A stretch of DNA of 64,000 bases from Polyangiaceae bacterium (lineage in GTDB: Bacteria; Myxococcota_A; Polyangia; Polyangiales; Polyangiaceae), in assembly GCA_020846005.1 (NCBI GenBank), contig JADLEQ010000025.1:1-64000 (forward strand), given 5' to 3'. Every line of letters begins with the position of its first letter. Positions within the stretch are counted from its first letter, which is position 1. The translations under genes and the position numbers were made by a program. A model generated the notes under the pieces. That model searched no databases. It was not told the origin of the DNA and saw only the letters and a list, made by a program, of their open reading frames with translations. Positions 27,341 through 35,813 of this stretch are shown one piece after another.

Positions 27341-28846
27341 ATGGCCCAGCCTCCCCGTCCCGCAACGCTCCGCTCGTGGTGCGCCCGCCGCGCGCTCGCG
27401 TGCTCCGCCCTCGCCGCGGCTGCGCTCGGCTCCGCCTCGCCGGCCCGAGCGGCCGGGCTCTACTTCTCCGATCGTGGCGTCCGCCCGCTCGGCCGCGGCG
27501 GCGCGTTCGTCGCCGGTGCCGACGACGGCGGCGCCGTCACCTACAACCCGGCGGGCCTCGCCTTCGCCGGCAACCAGCTCCTCGCGGACTTCTCCTGGCT
27601 CCAGTACTCGAGCACCTACCAGCGCAAGACGATCGTGCGGCAGGTGGACCCGAACACCGGGCAGCCCACCGGCTTCGAGTCGATCCAGACGTTCCCCGAG
27701 GTCGAGGGGACGAGCCCCGTGCTCCCCATCCCCACGCTGGTCTACTCCCATCCGATCGGCGATCTGGTGGTGGCTCCCGCGGTCTGGGCGCCCTACGCCG
27801 CCATCACCAGCTACCCCGAGCGCGTCGGGGGCCAGCCGGCTCCCCAGCGGTACTCGCTGATTACGCTCGACGGCTCGGCCCTCGCCGTGGGCGGGCTGTA
27901 CGCCGCGTACCGGTTCGGCGAGACGCTGGCCATCGGCGCCGGCGTGGAGGCGCTCGCCGGCTACTTCCAGACCAGCGTCGCCTTCAGCGCCTGCGTCCCC
28001 GACCGCTTCCTCTGCGCGCCCGAGCAGCCGGACTACGACGCCTACTCCCAGCTCCGCGTCGGGCCCATCGTCGCGCCGAGCGGCATCCTCGGCGCCACCT
28101 GGGTCGCGAGCGACGCGCTCCGCGTGGGAGCTTCGTTCCACCTGCCGTCGTGGATTGACGCGCCGGCCACCGTCGACGTGCGACTCCCGACGGCGAGCGT
28201 GTTCGACGGCGCTCGGCAGGACGGCAACCGCGGGCGCGTCGCGTTCGAGCTGCCGTGGATCGCGCGGGCCGGCGTCGAGGTGCGACCGGCCGAGGCGCTC
28301 CGCGTCGAGGCGGCCTTCGTCTACGAGGCGTGGAGCGTGCATGACTCGATCCGCCTTGAGCCGGAGGGCGTAGCGCTGCTGAACGTGCAGGCGTTCCCGG
28401 AGCGCTACTCGGTGGCGCCGATCGAGCTGCCGCGCGGGTTCCAGGACGCCTGGAGCGTCCGCGTCGGCGCCGAGTACGGCTTCGAGCTCGAGGGGTATCG
28501 GCTCGTCTCACGAGCTGGCGTCAACTACGAGAAGAGCGCCATCCCGCCGGAGTACCTGTCGGTCACCACGGTCGACCTCGACAAGGTGACGCTCGCGATC
28601 GGCGGTGGCCTGCACATCGGCCGGTGGCGCTTCGACGCCGTGGTCGGCCAGGTGCTCGGGGCGCCCCAGAAGGTGGATCCGCGCCGCGCCGCGATCGCGC
28701 AGGTGAACCCGGTGCAGGCGAACCCGTCCGAGAACCCGAACATCGTGAACGGCGGGAGCTACGGCGCGAACGCCGGGGTCTTCGGCGTGGGGCTCGTGTA
28801 TCAGCTCGACTCGCCGGAGGAGCCCAAGACGAAGCCGGGAGGGTGA
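27341..28846 (+). CDS. FadL/OMPP1-family outer-membrane transporter
   Basis: 501 aa. The signal peptide (about 1-38) ends ASPARAAG. The OMPP1/FadL/TodX signature follows: GLYFSDRGVRPLGRGGAFVAGADDGGAVTYNPAGL (residues 39 onward), the N-terminal hatch region. The rest is alternating amphipathic strands with aromatic ends (ADFSWLQYS, AVWAPYAAIT, GVGLVYQL). FadL-type barrels take up long-chain fatty acids or hydrophobic compounds across the outer membrane. It is downstream of, and close to, the giant lipoprotein gene. The ligand is unknown. Confidence 0.9.
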   Translation: MAQPPRPATLRSWCARRALACSALAAAALGSASPARAAGLYFSDRGVRPLGRGGAFVAGADDGGAVTYNPAGLAFAGNQLLADFSWLQYSSTYQRKTIVRQVDPNTGQPTGFESIQTFPEVEGTSPVLPIPTLVYSHPIGDLVVAPAVWAPYAAITSYPERVGGQPAPQRYSLITLDGSALAVGGLYAAYRFGETLAIGAGVEALAGYFQTSVAFSACVPDRFLCAPEQPDYDAYSQLRVGPIVAPSGILGATWVASDALRVGASFHLPSWIDAPATVDVRLPTASVFDGARQDGNRGRVAFELPWIARAGVEVRPAEALRVEAAFVYEAWSVHDSIRLEPEGVALLNVQAFPERYSVAPIELPRGFQDAWSVRVGAEYGFELEGYRLVSRAGVNYEKSAIPPEYLSVTTVDLDKVTLAIGGGLHIGRWRFDAVVGQVLGAPQKVDPRRAAIAQVNPVQANPSENPNIVNGGSYGANAGVFGVGLVYQLDSPEEPKTKPGG

Positions 28847-28902
28847 GGGGGCGGGGGCGCGCGCGGGGGCGCGGGGGTGGGGTGGCGGGGGCGGGGTGAG
28901 GG
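28845..28902 (+). other. G-tract-rich spacer with quadruplex potential
   Basis: At least eight runs of four to six G on the plus strand follow directly after the porin stop codon and precede the aldo/keto reductase gene. Such runs satisfy the simple G-quadruplex rule in both the coding-strand DNA and the read-through RNA. They may act in 3'-end formation. Confidence 0.55.
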
Positions 28903-28927
28903 CGCTAGGTCCGGGCGAGGAGCCACC

Positions 28928-29953
28928 ATGGAATTTCGAAATCTCGGTCAGTCTGGGCTGAAGGTGCCCGTCCTCTGTCTCGGGGCGATGACGTTCGGGG
29001 AGGCGGACGAGAAGTCCTTCATGCATCGCGTCGGGGCCGATCAAGCGACATCTTTCGCGATGATGAGCCGGGCGCTCGAGGCGGGCGTGAGCTTCATCGA
29101 CACCGCCGACATCTACGGGCAGGACGGCCTCTCGGAGCGCGTGGTCGGCGCTTGGATGAAGGAGGCCGGGACTCGCGAGCGCGTCGTGCTGGCGACGAAG
29201 TTCCGCTTCCGCATGGAGGATGGGCCCAACGGCACCGGCGCGTCACGTCTCCGCATCGTGCGCGCGGTCGAGGCGAGCCTCCGGCGCCTCGGGACGGACC
29301 GCATCGATCTCTACCAGATCCACATGCAGGATTTCGACACGCCCGAGGAGGAGACGCTCCGCGCTCTGGACGACCTCGTCCGGGCGGGGAAGGTCCTCTA
29401 CCTCGGCGCGAGCAACTACGCCGCGTACCGCCTCGCGGACAGCCAGTGGATCTCCCGGACGGAGCACCTCCACCGCTTCGTCGCGCTGCAGGCGCAGTAC
29501 TCGCTCGTCGTCCGTGAGCTCGAGCGCGAGCACGTCCCGCTGTGTCAGCGGTTCGGGCTCGGCGTCCTGCCGTGGTCGCCGCTCGCGGGCGGGTTCCTCT
29601 CCGGCAAGTACGACCGGGACGCGCCGCCGCCCGCGGGGACGCGCCTCGAGCGGTGGAGGGAGCGGCTCGCTGGCTTCGACACCCCGCGCAACTGGCGCAT
29701 CCTCGACGCGTTGAAGGCCGTCGCGCGCGAGCGGGAGTCGACCCCTACCGCCGTCGCCCTCCGGTGGACGCTCCAGAAGCCAGGCGTCTGCTCCGCCATC
29801 TTCGGAGCGCGATCGGTCGCGCAGCTCGAGGACAACCTCGAGGCCGCCGAGCTCGTGCTGAGCGCAGAGGAGATGAAGCGCCTCGACGACGCCAGCGCGT
29901 TCGAGCTCGGCTATCCCTACGCGTTCATCGCGAACGTGCAGTCTCGCTGGTGA
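28928..29953 (+). CDS. Aldo/keto reductase
   Basis: 341 aa, a TIM-barrel NADPH oxidoreductase. The tetrad is visible: Asp58 (FIDTADIYG), Tyr63, Lys91 (VLATKF) and His132 (YQIHMQD). The C-terminal cofactor motif is AIFGARSVAQLEDNLEAAEL. It belongs to the subgroup with GMTFG-like 'LGAMTFGEADE' starts, as in predicted yhdN/Tas-type reductases. ATG 28928 has GAGGAG about 8 nt upstream, and the frame upstream of it is part of the G-rich spacer. The substrate is not predictable. It is convergent with the zinc-ribbon/propeller genes. Confidence 0.93.
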   Translation: MEFRNLGQSGLKVPVLCLGAMTFGEADEKSFMHRVGADQATSFAMMSRALEAGVSFIDTADIYGQDGLSERVVGAWMKEAGTRERVVLATKFRFRMEDGPNGTGASRLRIVRAVEASLRRLGTDRIDLYQIHMQDFDTPEEETLRALDDLVRAGKVLYLGASNYAAYRLADSQWISRTEHLHRFVALQAQYSLVVRELEREHVPLCQRFGLGVLPWSPLAGGFLSGKYDRDAPPPAGTRLERWRERLAGFDTPRNWRILDALKAVARERESTPTAVALRWTLQKPGVCSAIFGARSVAQLEDNLEAAELVLSAEEMKRLDDASAFELGYPYAFIANVQSRW

Positions 29954-29963
29954 TGCGCGGCGC

Positions 29964-29986
29964 TCGGGCGCGCGCTCAGCGCCCGA
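29964..29986. terminator. Hairpin between convergent genes
   Basis: TCGGGCGC (29964-29971) pairs perfectly with GCGCCCGA (29979-29986) around a 7-base loop that includes the stop codon of the minus-strand gene. It is well placed to end transcription from both sides. There is no T-run. Confidence 0.5.
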
Positions 29987-31052
29987 TCCGCGTCGCGTCG
30001 TAGCGCAGGAGCGTCCCCGAGGCCGACAGCGCGACCACGCCGCCGGCGTGGTCCGATGCGAGCGCGCGCAGCGCGAGCCAGGCCGGGCGGCGCCCGGGCA
30101 GCGCTGACGCGCTCCCGTCGGCGAGCACGCGGAGGACGCCACGGTCCGTCTGCAGGACGAGCGAGCCGTCCGGCAGCGACGCGACGCTCGAGTCGATCCG
30201 GTCCCAGCGGCGCGCGATGGACGTGATCGCGCCCGTCCCAGGATCGACCCACCACAGCTCCCCGGTGAGGCGGTGGGAGACGACCAGGCGGTCCTCCTGG
30301 ACGAACGCGAGGTCGAGGTGCTCCAAGGTGCTCGCCACAGGCGGGAGCGCCAGCCGGCGGCGCTGCTCGGGCAGCCCGTCGCTGCCCAGGCGGACGAGCT
30401 CCTGCCCGCTCGTGACGCAGTAGACCGCGCCGCGCGGATCGCTCGCGATGGGTCCGTAGACGCGGCGCGCGGCGTCCACCGGGAGCGCGGGACCGACGCT
30501 GCTGCCCGAGACGTGCAGGACGGCGCCGCCGAGGCTCACGAAGAACCCCGCCGCGCCATCACGCGCGAGGCCCGCGACGCGCGCACTCGGCGCGGGGAGC
30601 GGCAGGACGAGCGACCGGAGGGGTCGACCCTGCGCGTCGACGACGACCAGCCTCCCCGTAGCGGACGCCACGACGACGGTGGAGTCGGCCAGGGCGAGCA
30701 CGGCCTCGTGGGAGTCCAGCGGTTCGGGGCTCCGGGCGAGATCCACCACGAAGACGGCGTCCGCCGCCAGGTCGTCGGCGTTGGAGTCTGAGAGGTACGT
30801 GAGCGCGAGCGTCGCGACGAGCACCACGGCCAGCGCGCCCGCCACGCGCAGCGCCAGTCCGAGGAAGCGGCCGCCGCTCCGCGCCGCGAGCCAGATCACA
30901 GGAGCTCCGTCGGCGCCCCCCGCGGGGGCGGCCGAGCCCGCGCGCTCCACTCGCGCGCGGGTCCCGCAGTGAGGACACGTCGCCTCGCGCGCGTCCGTGC
31001 GCATTCGGAGCGGTGCCCCGCATACGGGGCACTGGACGGCGAGCGCGCTCAT
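29976..31052 (-). CDS. Zinc-ribbon, membrane-anchored propeller protein (paralogue 1)
   Basis: 358 aa. An N-terminal zinc ribbon (CPVCGAPL at 9-16 and CPHCGTRA at 26-33) is followed by a transmembrane segment (about 66-85, ALRVAGALAVVLVATLALTYL). The remaining 270 residues are short strands with Asp/Gly turns like propeller blades (VLALADSTVVVASATGRLVVVDAQGR, VASLPDGSLVLQTDRGVLRVLADG). Its start is 4 nt from the stop of a paralogue upstream. The ribbon would be cytoplasmic and the propeller exported. No catalytic site is evident. Function unknown, possibly sensing or scaffolding. Confidence 0.82.
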   Translation of the reverse strand: MSALAVQCPVCGAPLRMRTDAREATCPHCGTRARVERAGSAAPAGGADGAPVIWLAARSGGRFLGLALRVAGALAVVLVATLALTYLSDSNADDLAADAVFVVDLARSPEPLDSHEAVLALADSTVVVASATGRLVVVDAQGRPLRSLVLPLPAPSARVAGLARDGAAGFFVSLGGAVLHVSGSSVGPALPVDAARRVYGPIASDPRGAVYCVTSGQELVRLGSDGLPEQRRRLALPPVASTLEHLDLAFVQEDRLVVSHRLTGELWWVDPGTGAITSIARRWDRIDSSVASLPDGSLVLQTDRGVLRVLADGSASALPGRRPAWLALRALASDHAGGVVALSASGTLLRYDATRIGR

Positions 31053-31056
31053 CGGA

Positions 31057-32142
31057 TCACCACCGGGAGCTGGCGCGATCCCACCGCGCGAGGTGGCCGA
31101 GCTGACCGGCGACGATCAGCCCGCCGTCCGGCCCCAGCGTGACGTCGCTCACCCATCCCCAGCGGTCCCTCCGTGCCTTCGGGCCTTCGCGCTCGGCGAA
31201 GTCGGGCCCGAACAGTCGGAGCCGGTCGTAGTGCCCTACGACCACCGAGCCGTCCTCGAGCAGCCCCAAGCCGCGGTACTCCCCCGGGCCGGCCGGCGCG
31301 TGCCTGCGCACGAGCTCGCCGTTCTGCGCGAAGACGTAGATCGCCGACGCCTCGGCGGGCGTCATCCAGATCCGACCCCCGGCGTCGACGGCGAGGCTGC
31401 CGCAGCCGTGGTGGCGTGCCTCGCGCGACGTCATCGGGGTGTTCGACCGCGAGCGAACCCCGCCTCGGGGGTCGAGCAGCACCAGGTCGTCGCGGCTCGT
31501 CATCGCCCACAGCGTGCCGCCCTGGCCCATGGCCAGGCACCGCGGGTGCTCCCCCTCGGGCAACGGCCGGAGTCGTTCGATCACGCGCAGCTCGGTCGTC
31601 GAGACGACCAGGAGCTCGTCCCCGTGGCTCACGTACACGCGGCCCCGTCCGTCGCCTGCGATGCCGTGCGTGCTCCCCCACCCGTGACGATCTGCGGGAG
31701 CGGGTGGCGTGCGCGGCAGCTCGATCGAGCCGCGCCATGCACCCCGCGCGTCGATCGCGCACAGCCGATCCCACCGGCACGCGAGCCAGAGGCTGCCATC
31801 GGGGAGCGCCGCGACGCGCCCCACCCCGAGGAGCGTCGGGACCGGGGCCGGGTGGACGTCGCCGATGTGGACGACTCGATCGGCGTCGTCGCGGAGGGAG
31901 AGCTCCTCGAGCAGCAACCCCGCGCCAACGAGCAGCGCGATCCCGGCGACGAGCGCCCCGAGGACGCGCCCCACGTGCGGCGACGAGGATCCCGGGTGTC
32001 GCGCCTCGTCGGCCGGCGCCGACCGCGCGGGCGGCTCGGTGACCGCCCCACAGAACCTGCATCGGAACGACCGCCCTGCGTCGCTGTCCCACTCGGTCGG
32101 CGCGCCGCAGCCGGCGCAGGGGGTGACGACCAGTCGAGCCAA
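31057..32142 (-). CDS. Zinc-ribbon, membrane-anchored propeller protein (paralogue 2)
   Basis: 361 aa with the same plan as its downstream neighbour: CAGCGAPT (9-16) and CRFCGAVT (28-35) zinc ribbon, a transmembrane segment (about 59-79, VLGALVAGIALLVGAGLLLEE), then blades such as RVAALPDGSLWLACRWDRL, GIAGDGRGRVYVSHGDELLVV and SLAVDAGGRIWMTPAEAS. These resemble NHL/SMP-30-like propellers. The start is TTG 32142, supported by TAGCGT 9 nt upstream. The alternative start further in would lose the first zinc knuckle. The pair looks like a tandem duplication that has since diverged. Confidence 0.82.
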   Translation of the reverse strand: MARLVVTPCAGCGAPTEWDSDAGRSFRCRFCGAVTEPPARSAPADEARHPGSSSPHVGRVLGALVAGIALLVGAGLLLEELSLRDDADRVVHIGDVHPAPVPTLLGVGRVAALPDGSLWLACRWDRLCAIDARGAWRGSIELPRTPPAPADRHGWGSTHGIAGDGRGRVYVSHGDELLVVSTTELRVIERLRPLPEGEHPRCLAMGQGGTLWAMTSRDDLVLLDPRGGVRSRSNTPMTSREARHHGCGSLAVDAGGRIWMTPAEASAIYVFAQNGELVRRHAPAGPGEYRGLGLLEDGSVVVGHYDRLRLFGPDFAEREGPKARRDRWGWVSDVTLGPDGGLIVAGQLGHLARWDRASSRW

Positions 32143-32151
32143 GCCCGACCG

Positions 32152-32157
32152 ACGCTA
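32152..32157 (-). promoter_or_regulatory. Putative -10 hexamer of the zinc-ribbon/propeller pair
   Basis: Minus-strand TAGCGT lies 9 nt before TTG 32142, with no Shine-Dalgarno between. Confidence 0.3.
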
Positions 32158-32210
32158 CCGGCGATCGCGCCGGCGGGCGAGCGGCGCCCTGGCTCCCCCC
32201 GCGTGATGCC

Positions 32211-32594
32211 TCACCCCGGGGTCGCGCACGCCTCCGAGCACCGCCCGGTGAGGCGCAGGCGGTTGGCCGCGAACCGCTCGTAGCCGAAGTCCAGCGCCTG
32301 CCGGACCCCGGGGAGCCGGCTCATCGCGACGAGCGCACCGAACCCGACCGCGCCATACAGCCGGCGGAACACCTCGACCCCCTCGATCCACGTACCGTCG
32401 GACAGCCGCCCCTGGATACGCCGCATCAGCGCCTCTTGCGTGGAGCCGATCGAGGCCGCGTCGAACTCCGGCGCCGCGATGTCCGTGAACCGGATGCGAC
32501 CCGCGCGATCGAGCCGCCGGAGCATGCGAATCTCCCGCGCGCAGAGCGGACACTCGCCGTCGAAGAAGACCTCCACATCGTGCTGAGCTGCCAT
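32211..32594 (-). CDS. DCC-family thiol-disulfide oxidoreductase-like protein (DUF393)
   Basis: 127 aa. [16 protein letters not shown] at residues 10-25 is the family's D-x-x-CPxC signature, followed by FTDIAAPEF and the conserved helix region [21 protein letters not shown] proteins have a thioredoxin-like redox motif (CPLC) but their partners are poorly known. It is divergent from the seven-gene radical SAM operon with 116 bp between. A functional link to that operon's redox chemistry is possible but unproven. Confidence 0.88.
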   Translation of the reverse strand: MAAQHDVEVFFDGECPLCAREIRMLRRLDRAGRIRFTDIAAPEFDAASIGSTQEALMRRIQGRLSDGTWIEGVEVFRRLYGAVGFGALVAMSRLPGVRQALDFGYERFAANRLRLTGRCSEACATPG

Positions 32595-32696
32595 GCCCGT
32601 CTCGTGCGGCCGTCGTCCGGAAGCGTCAAGGCGCCCCGCGCGCCAGGCGCGCGCGCGATCGAGGCCGCGCCCGCGAGGCCGGCGGCCGGCATCTGT

Positions 32697-32702
32697 TAGA
32701 GT
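32697..32702 (+). promoter_or_regulatory. Putative -10 hexamer of the radical SAM/glycosyltransferase operon
   Basis: TAGAGT lies 8 nt before ATG 32711 with no Shine-Dalgarno. It is the only promoter candidate seen for the seven overlapping genes. Confidence 0.4.
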
Positions 32703-32710
32703 GCCGGCTC

Positions 32711-33049
32711 ATGGTGACGGAGCAGGAAGGCGTCGAGCTGCTCGCCGGGATCTTCCGGGGAGCGGGCCTCGAGATCGTGGAGAGCTTCGATTTCCGCGAG
32801 GGCGGGGTGGTCGTCTCGCTCGATGGCTTCGATCCCGTGGCGCGGATCGGCTTCGAGTACATCACGACCGAGGCGGGAGACCGCGAGGAGCTGACCCCGG
32901 CCGTGCTCGCCGAGCTCGAGCTCCGGATGCGCGCCGAGGAGCTGTTTCTGTTCCTGGTGGACGAAGGCGACATCCCGGACCTCGCCGCGCTCGCCGCGGC
33001 GGCGCGCGGCTTCCTCGCCCTGCTGCGCGATCGGGGCAGGCTGCCGTGA
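32711..33049 (+). CDS. Uncharacterised 112-aa protein, first gene of the operon
   Basis: 112 aa, acidic and soluble, without a signal peptide. It has an alternating helix/strand pattern: GVELLAGIFRGAG, GGVVVSLDGFDPVARIGFEYIT, then EELTPAVLAELELRMRAEELFLFLVDE. No family is recognised, and it does not look like a modified-peptide precursor (no core rich in Cys, Ser, Thr or Gly at the C-terminus). It starts seven plus-strand genes that overlap at every junction. Its stop overlaps the next GTG start by 4 nt (GTGA), which implies coupled translation. Confidence 0.78.
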   Translation: MVTEQEGVELLAGIFRGAGLEIVESFDFREGGVVVSLDGFDPVARIGFEYITTEAGDREELTPAVLAELELRMRAEELFLFLVDEGDIPDLAALAAAARGFLALLRDRGRLP

Positions 33050-34353
33050 GCGCGTACGGCGTCGCGCAATTCCTCCAGGCGGCCGCGCACCAGCGGCAGG
33101 CCCTGCTCCACGAGGCGGGCGTCGCAGAGCACTACGGCTCCATCCACCGCCAGCGGCGCGCCGAGCTGGAGCGGGCGCATGTACAGGCGGTCGCCGACGT
33201 AGGGGTCGTGCTCCTGCGGGAGCTCACGCCAGAGTGGCTGGACTACGCGGTCCGAACGACCGGGCTCGCCGCCCTCGCCGCCGAGAACCCGATCTCGATG
33301 CGCGAGGCCGAGCGCCAGAAGCGCCGGCAGCGCCTGGCGCAGATCGAGGCCGATCCACGCTTCGCCCAGCGCGAGCTGCTCCGCCACCCGCGCACCGGTT
33401 CTCTGCCGCGCGGCATCGCCGAGATGCACGAGCACCTGGCACCGATGGAGGCGATCCTCAACGCGTGCCAGCACCCGCGCCTCGATCGGCTCCTGCAGTC
33501 AGGGTACGGCACCCCGTCGTACGAGACGGGGTTCTGGCGGCTCAGCTACTACGCCGACTGGAAGGCCGGCGACGAGATCCTGGCGCGATTCCCCGACCGA
33601 CAGTTCTTCTCTCAGGTGCGGGACGAGTATCTCCGCGCGTGGCACGCCCTCGGGCCACTCCGAGCCGAGCTCGAGCGCCTGCGAGCGGAGGTGGCGGCGG
33701 GCGAGGCGCTCGAGCGTGAACACGCCGAGCTCGGCGCCGGCCTCGCGACGCTCGACGAGCGCTGGCTCGGCCACGTTCGCCAGCGCCTCGCGGCGTTCCT
33801 GACCGAGTGCCCGCCGGAGTCCATCGGCCCGCGGCTCTCCGGGCAGCCGGAGCTCGAACTCGCGTACAAGCGTCTGCTCGGCGTCGCGGCGAAGACTCGT
33901 TACCTCGACGGCATCCACGCTCACTATGTCGCCGAGGCGCAGCGCGAGATCACGCTCGCCATCAACCGCCTCGACCGCGACGTGGGCAAGGCGCAGCGCC
34001 CGAAGAACGCGCGCATGACGTTCCCGGCCGCGACCTTCCAGAAGCGCTTCCGCGACCGTGCGCCTGCGTACGGCAAGCGCTGGGCACGGTTCGAGAAGAC
34101 GTACGGCACCGTCCAGGGGTTCCAGGCCTACCACCTCGCCGCGCTCGGCGCGGGCTTCCTCTGGTGGGATCTGATGACGGACGGGCGCATCCTCGGGGAC
34201 TTCCTGCCGGAGGTGCGGTCGTTCCGAGACTCCCACCCGGGGTATCGCTGGCAGGCTCCGGCGGACGCGGCGGACGAGGACGACCTGCTCGCCGCGGCGA
34301 CGGCCGCCGGCGTCCCCGACGATCCGCTCCGCCCGCGGGGCGACTACTCGTGA
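33046..34353 (+). CDS. Uncharacterised 435-aa protein, second gene of the operon
   Basis: 435 aa, soluble and rich in Arg, Glu and aromatic residues. It opens with a predicted long helix (AAAHQRQALLHEAG, RQRRAELERAHVQAVADV). A middle region, WRLSYYADWKAGDEILARF, is followed by a coiled-coil-like segment (LGPLRAELERLRAEVAAGEALEREHAEL). The C-terminal part has FRDRAPAYGKRWARFEKTYG and GFLWWDLMTDGRIL. There is no signal peptide and no known motif. The start is GTG 33046, overlapping the previous stop. It could be a substrate, a scaffold or a novel enzyme of the operon; the sequence does not say which. Confidence 0.8.
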   Translation: MSAYGVAQFLQAAAHQRQALLHEAGVAEHYGSIHRQRRAELERAHVQAVADVGVVLLRELTPEWLDYAVRTTGLAALAAENPISMREAERQKRRQRLAQIEADPRFAQRELLRHPRTGSLPRGIAEMHEHLAPMEAILNACQHPRLDRLLQSGYGTPSYETGFWRLSYYADWKAGDEILARFPDRQFFSQVRDEYLRAWHALGPLRAELERLRAEVAAGEALEREHAELGAGLATLDERWLGHVRQRLAAFLTECPPESIGPRLSGQPELELAYKRLLGVAAKTRYLDGIHAHYVAEAQREITLAINRLDRDVGKAQRPKNARMTFPAATFQKRFRDRAPAYGKRWARFEKTYGTVQGFQAYHLAALGAGFLWWDLMTDGRILGDFLPEVRSFRDSHPGYRWQAPADAADEDDLLAAATAAGVPDDPLRPRGDYS

Positions 34354-35813
34354 GCCGCTCGCTCCGCGTGGTGGCCTACGCGGTGAACGGCGCCGGCGCC
34401 GGACACCTCGTCCGGCTGGTGGCGATCGCGCGCTGGCTCCGCCGGTACGCCGCGTGGTCCGGCGTGCGCCTGGAGGTGTTCTTCCTCACCTCGAGCGAGG
34501 CGGATGGCCTCCCGCTCTCGGAGCGCTTCGCCTCGTTCAAGCTGCCGTCCAAGACGATGGTCGCTGAGGCGCGGATCGACAAGACGACCTACCTCGCGCT
34601 CGCCAAGCAGTGGGTGTGGCAGTCGATCGCGCTCCTGCGGCCGGACCTCTTCGTGGTCGACACCTTCCCGGCCGGCGCGTTCGGTGAGCTCGTGAGCGCG
34701 CTCGACCTCTGCCGGCGGCGCGCGATCGTCTACCGCCCGATGCTCGAGGAGCACGCGCGGCGCCCCGAGGTGCAGGCGCTGCTCCCGCTGTACGATCGCA
34801 TCCTGATCCCGGAGAGCGAAGATCACGGCGGGGTGCTGGTGCCCGCGGCGGCGCGCGGCCGGTCCCGGTTCGTCGGCCCCGTCGCCGTGCGCGACCGCGT
34901 GGAGCTGCCGAGCCGTGAGGAGTCGCGCGCGCGCCTCGGGCTCCCCGCCGAAGCGCGCGTCGCCTACGTGTCCGCTGGGGGCGGGGGGGACGCGCACGCG
35001 GGGCGCCAGCTCGCGGCGGGGGTCGAGGCGCTGCTCGCGGTCGATCCGGAGCTCCGGGTGGTGCTCGGGGCCGGCCCGCTCCATCGGGGTCGCCTGCCGC
35101 GCGGCCCACGCGTCACGCCGCTCGTGCACGAGGTCGCCGCGGAGCTCGCGCCCGCCTTCGACCTCGCCGTGAGCGCGGCCGGGTACAACGCGTTCGTCGA
35201 GCTGATGCTGGCCGGCGTGCCGACGGTCTTCGTCCCGCAGCCCAAGATCGCGGACGATCAGGCGGCACGAGCACTCCGCGCGGTCCGCGCCGGGGCCGCG
35301 CGCGTCGTCGAGGATGGAGCGCCGGCGGCCGAGCTCGCCGCCGCCGCTCGCGCGCTGCTCGAGCCCGCGGCCGCCCACGCCGCGTCGCTCGCGGCGCGCG
35401 CGCTCGTGCCGAGGAGCTGCGCCCGCGTCGCCGCTGCTGAGCTCCTGCGGCTCTGCCTCCCCGCGCCCGAGGTGGATCGCGCGGAGGCGGCCGTGACCGA
35501 CGCGTTGCTCGGGCGCGCGGGCGCGCTCGGCGTCCCCGAGGAGCTCCTCGTCGAGCTCATGCACGCGCTCGACGGCGACGGCGGGCACGCCTCCCCGGCC
35601 CGGGAGCTCGGATCCCTGCTCCGCGCTGCCGGCGCGATCGTCGAGCTCGCGCGCGCGGAAGGAGCCCCGCTCGAGACGCTGGGCGCTGCCGCGCACGACG
35701 CTGTGCGGCGCCTGCGCGACGCCTCCGTCGAGGACCGGCGCTCGGCGATCGAGCGCGTCGTCCTCCGCGAACGCGGAGCCGCGGGAGGGGCAGGGGAGGC
35801 GCGGCCGTGCTGA
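34350..35813 (+). CDS. GT-B glycosyltransferase-like protein (MurG/GT28 type)
   Basis: 487 aa. The N-terminus VVAYAVNGAGAGHLVRLVAIARWLRR is the glycine-rich acceptor-side motif of MurG-like GT-B enzymes. Around 273-305, VSAAGYNAFVELMLAGVPTVFVPQPK matches the donor-binding 'S-x-G-x-x-x-x-E...G-x-P' block, followed by DDQAARA. The last 100 residues are Ala/Glu/Leu-rich helices beyond a normal GT-B. GTG 34350 overlaps the previous stop by 4 nt. The acceptor and sugar are unknown. Placed between an unknown protein and three radical SAM enzymes, it probably decorates the same product. Confidence 0.82.
   Translation: MSRSLRVVAYAVNGAGAGHLVRLVAIARWLRRYAAWSGVRLEVFFLTSSEADGLPLSERFASFKLPSKTMVAEARIDKTTYLALAKQWVWQSIALLRPDLFVVDTFPAGAFGELVSALDLCRRRAIVYRPMLEEHARRPEVQALLPLYDRILIPESEDHGGVLVPAAARGRSRFVGPVAVRDRVELPSREESRARLGLPAEARVAYVSAGGGGDAHAGRQLAAGVEALLAVDPELRVVLGAGPLHRGRLPRGPRVTPLVHEVAAELAPAFDLAVSAAGYNAFVELMLAGVPTVFVPQPKIADDQAARALRAVRAGAARVVEDGAPAAELAAAARALLEPAAAHAASLAARALVPRSCARVAAAELLRLCLPAPEVDRAEAAVTDALLGRAGALGVPEELLVELMHALDGDGGHASPARELGSLLRAAGAIVELARAEGAPLETLGAAAHDAVRRLRDASVEDRRSAIERVVLRERGAAGGAGEARPC

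Noticed and set aside
25820-28342. 840-aa minus-strand open frame
   Set aside because: It is antisense to the giant lipoprotein and porin genes. The composition is the Arg/Ala/Glu type produced by GC-rich reverse frames, with no recognisable domain.
32711-33049. 112-aa protein as a RiPP precursor peptide
   Set aside because: There is no leader/core division and no Cys-, Ser- or Thr-rich C-terminal core. It looks like a folded acidic domain.
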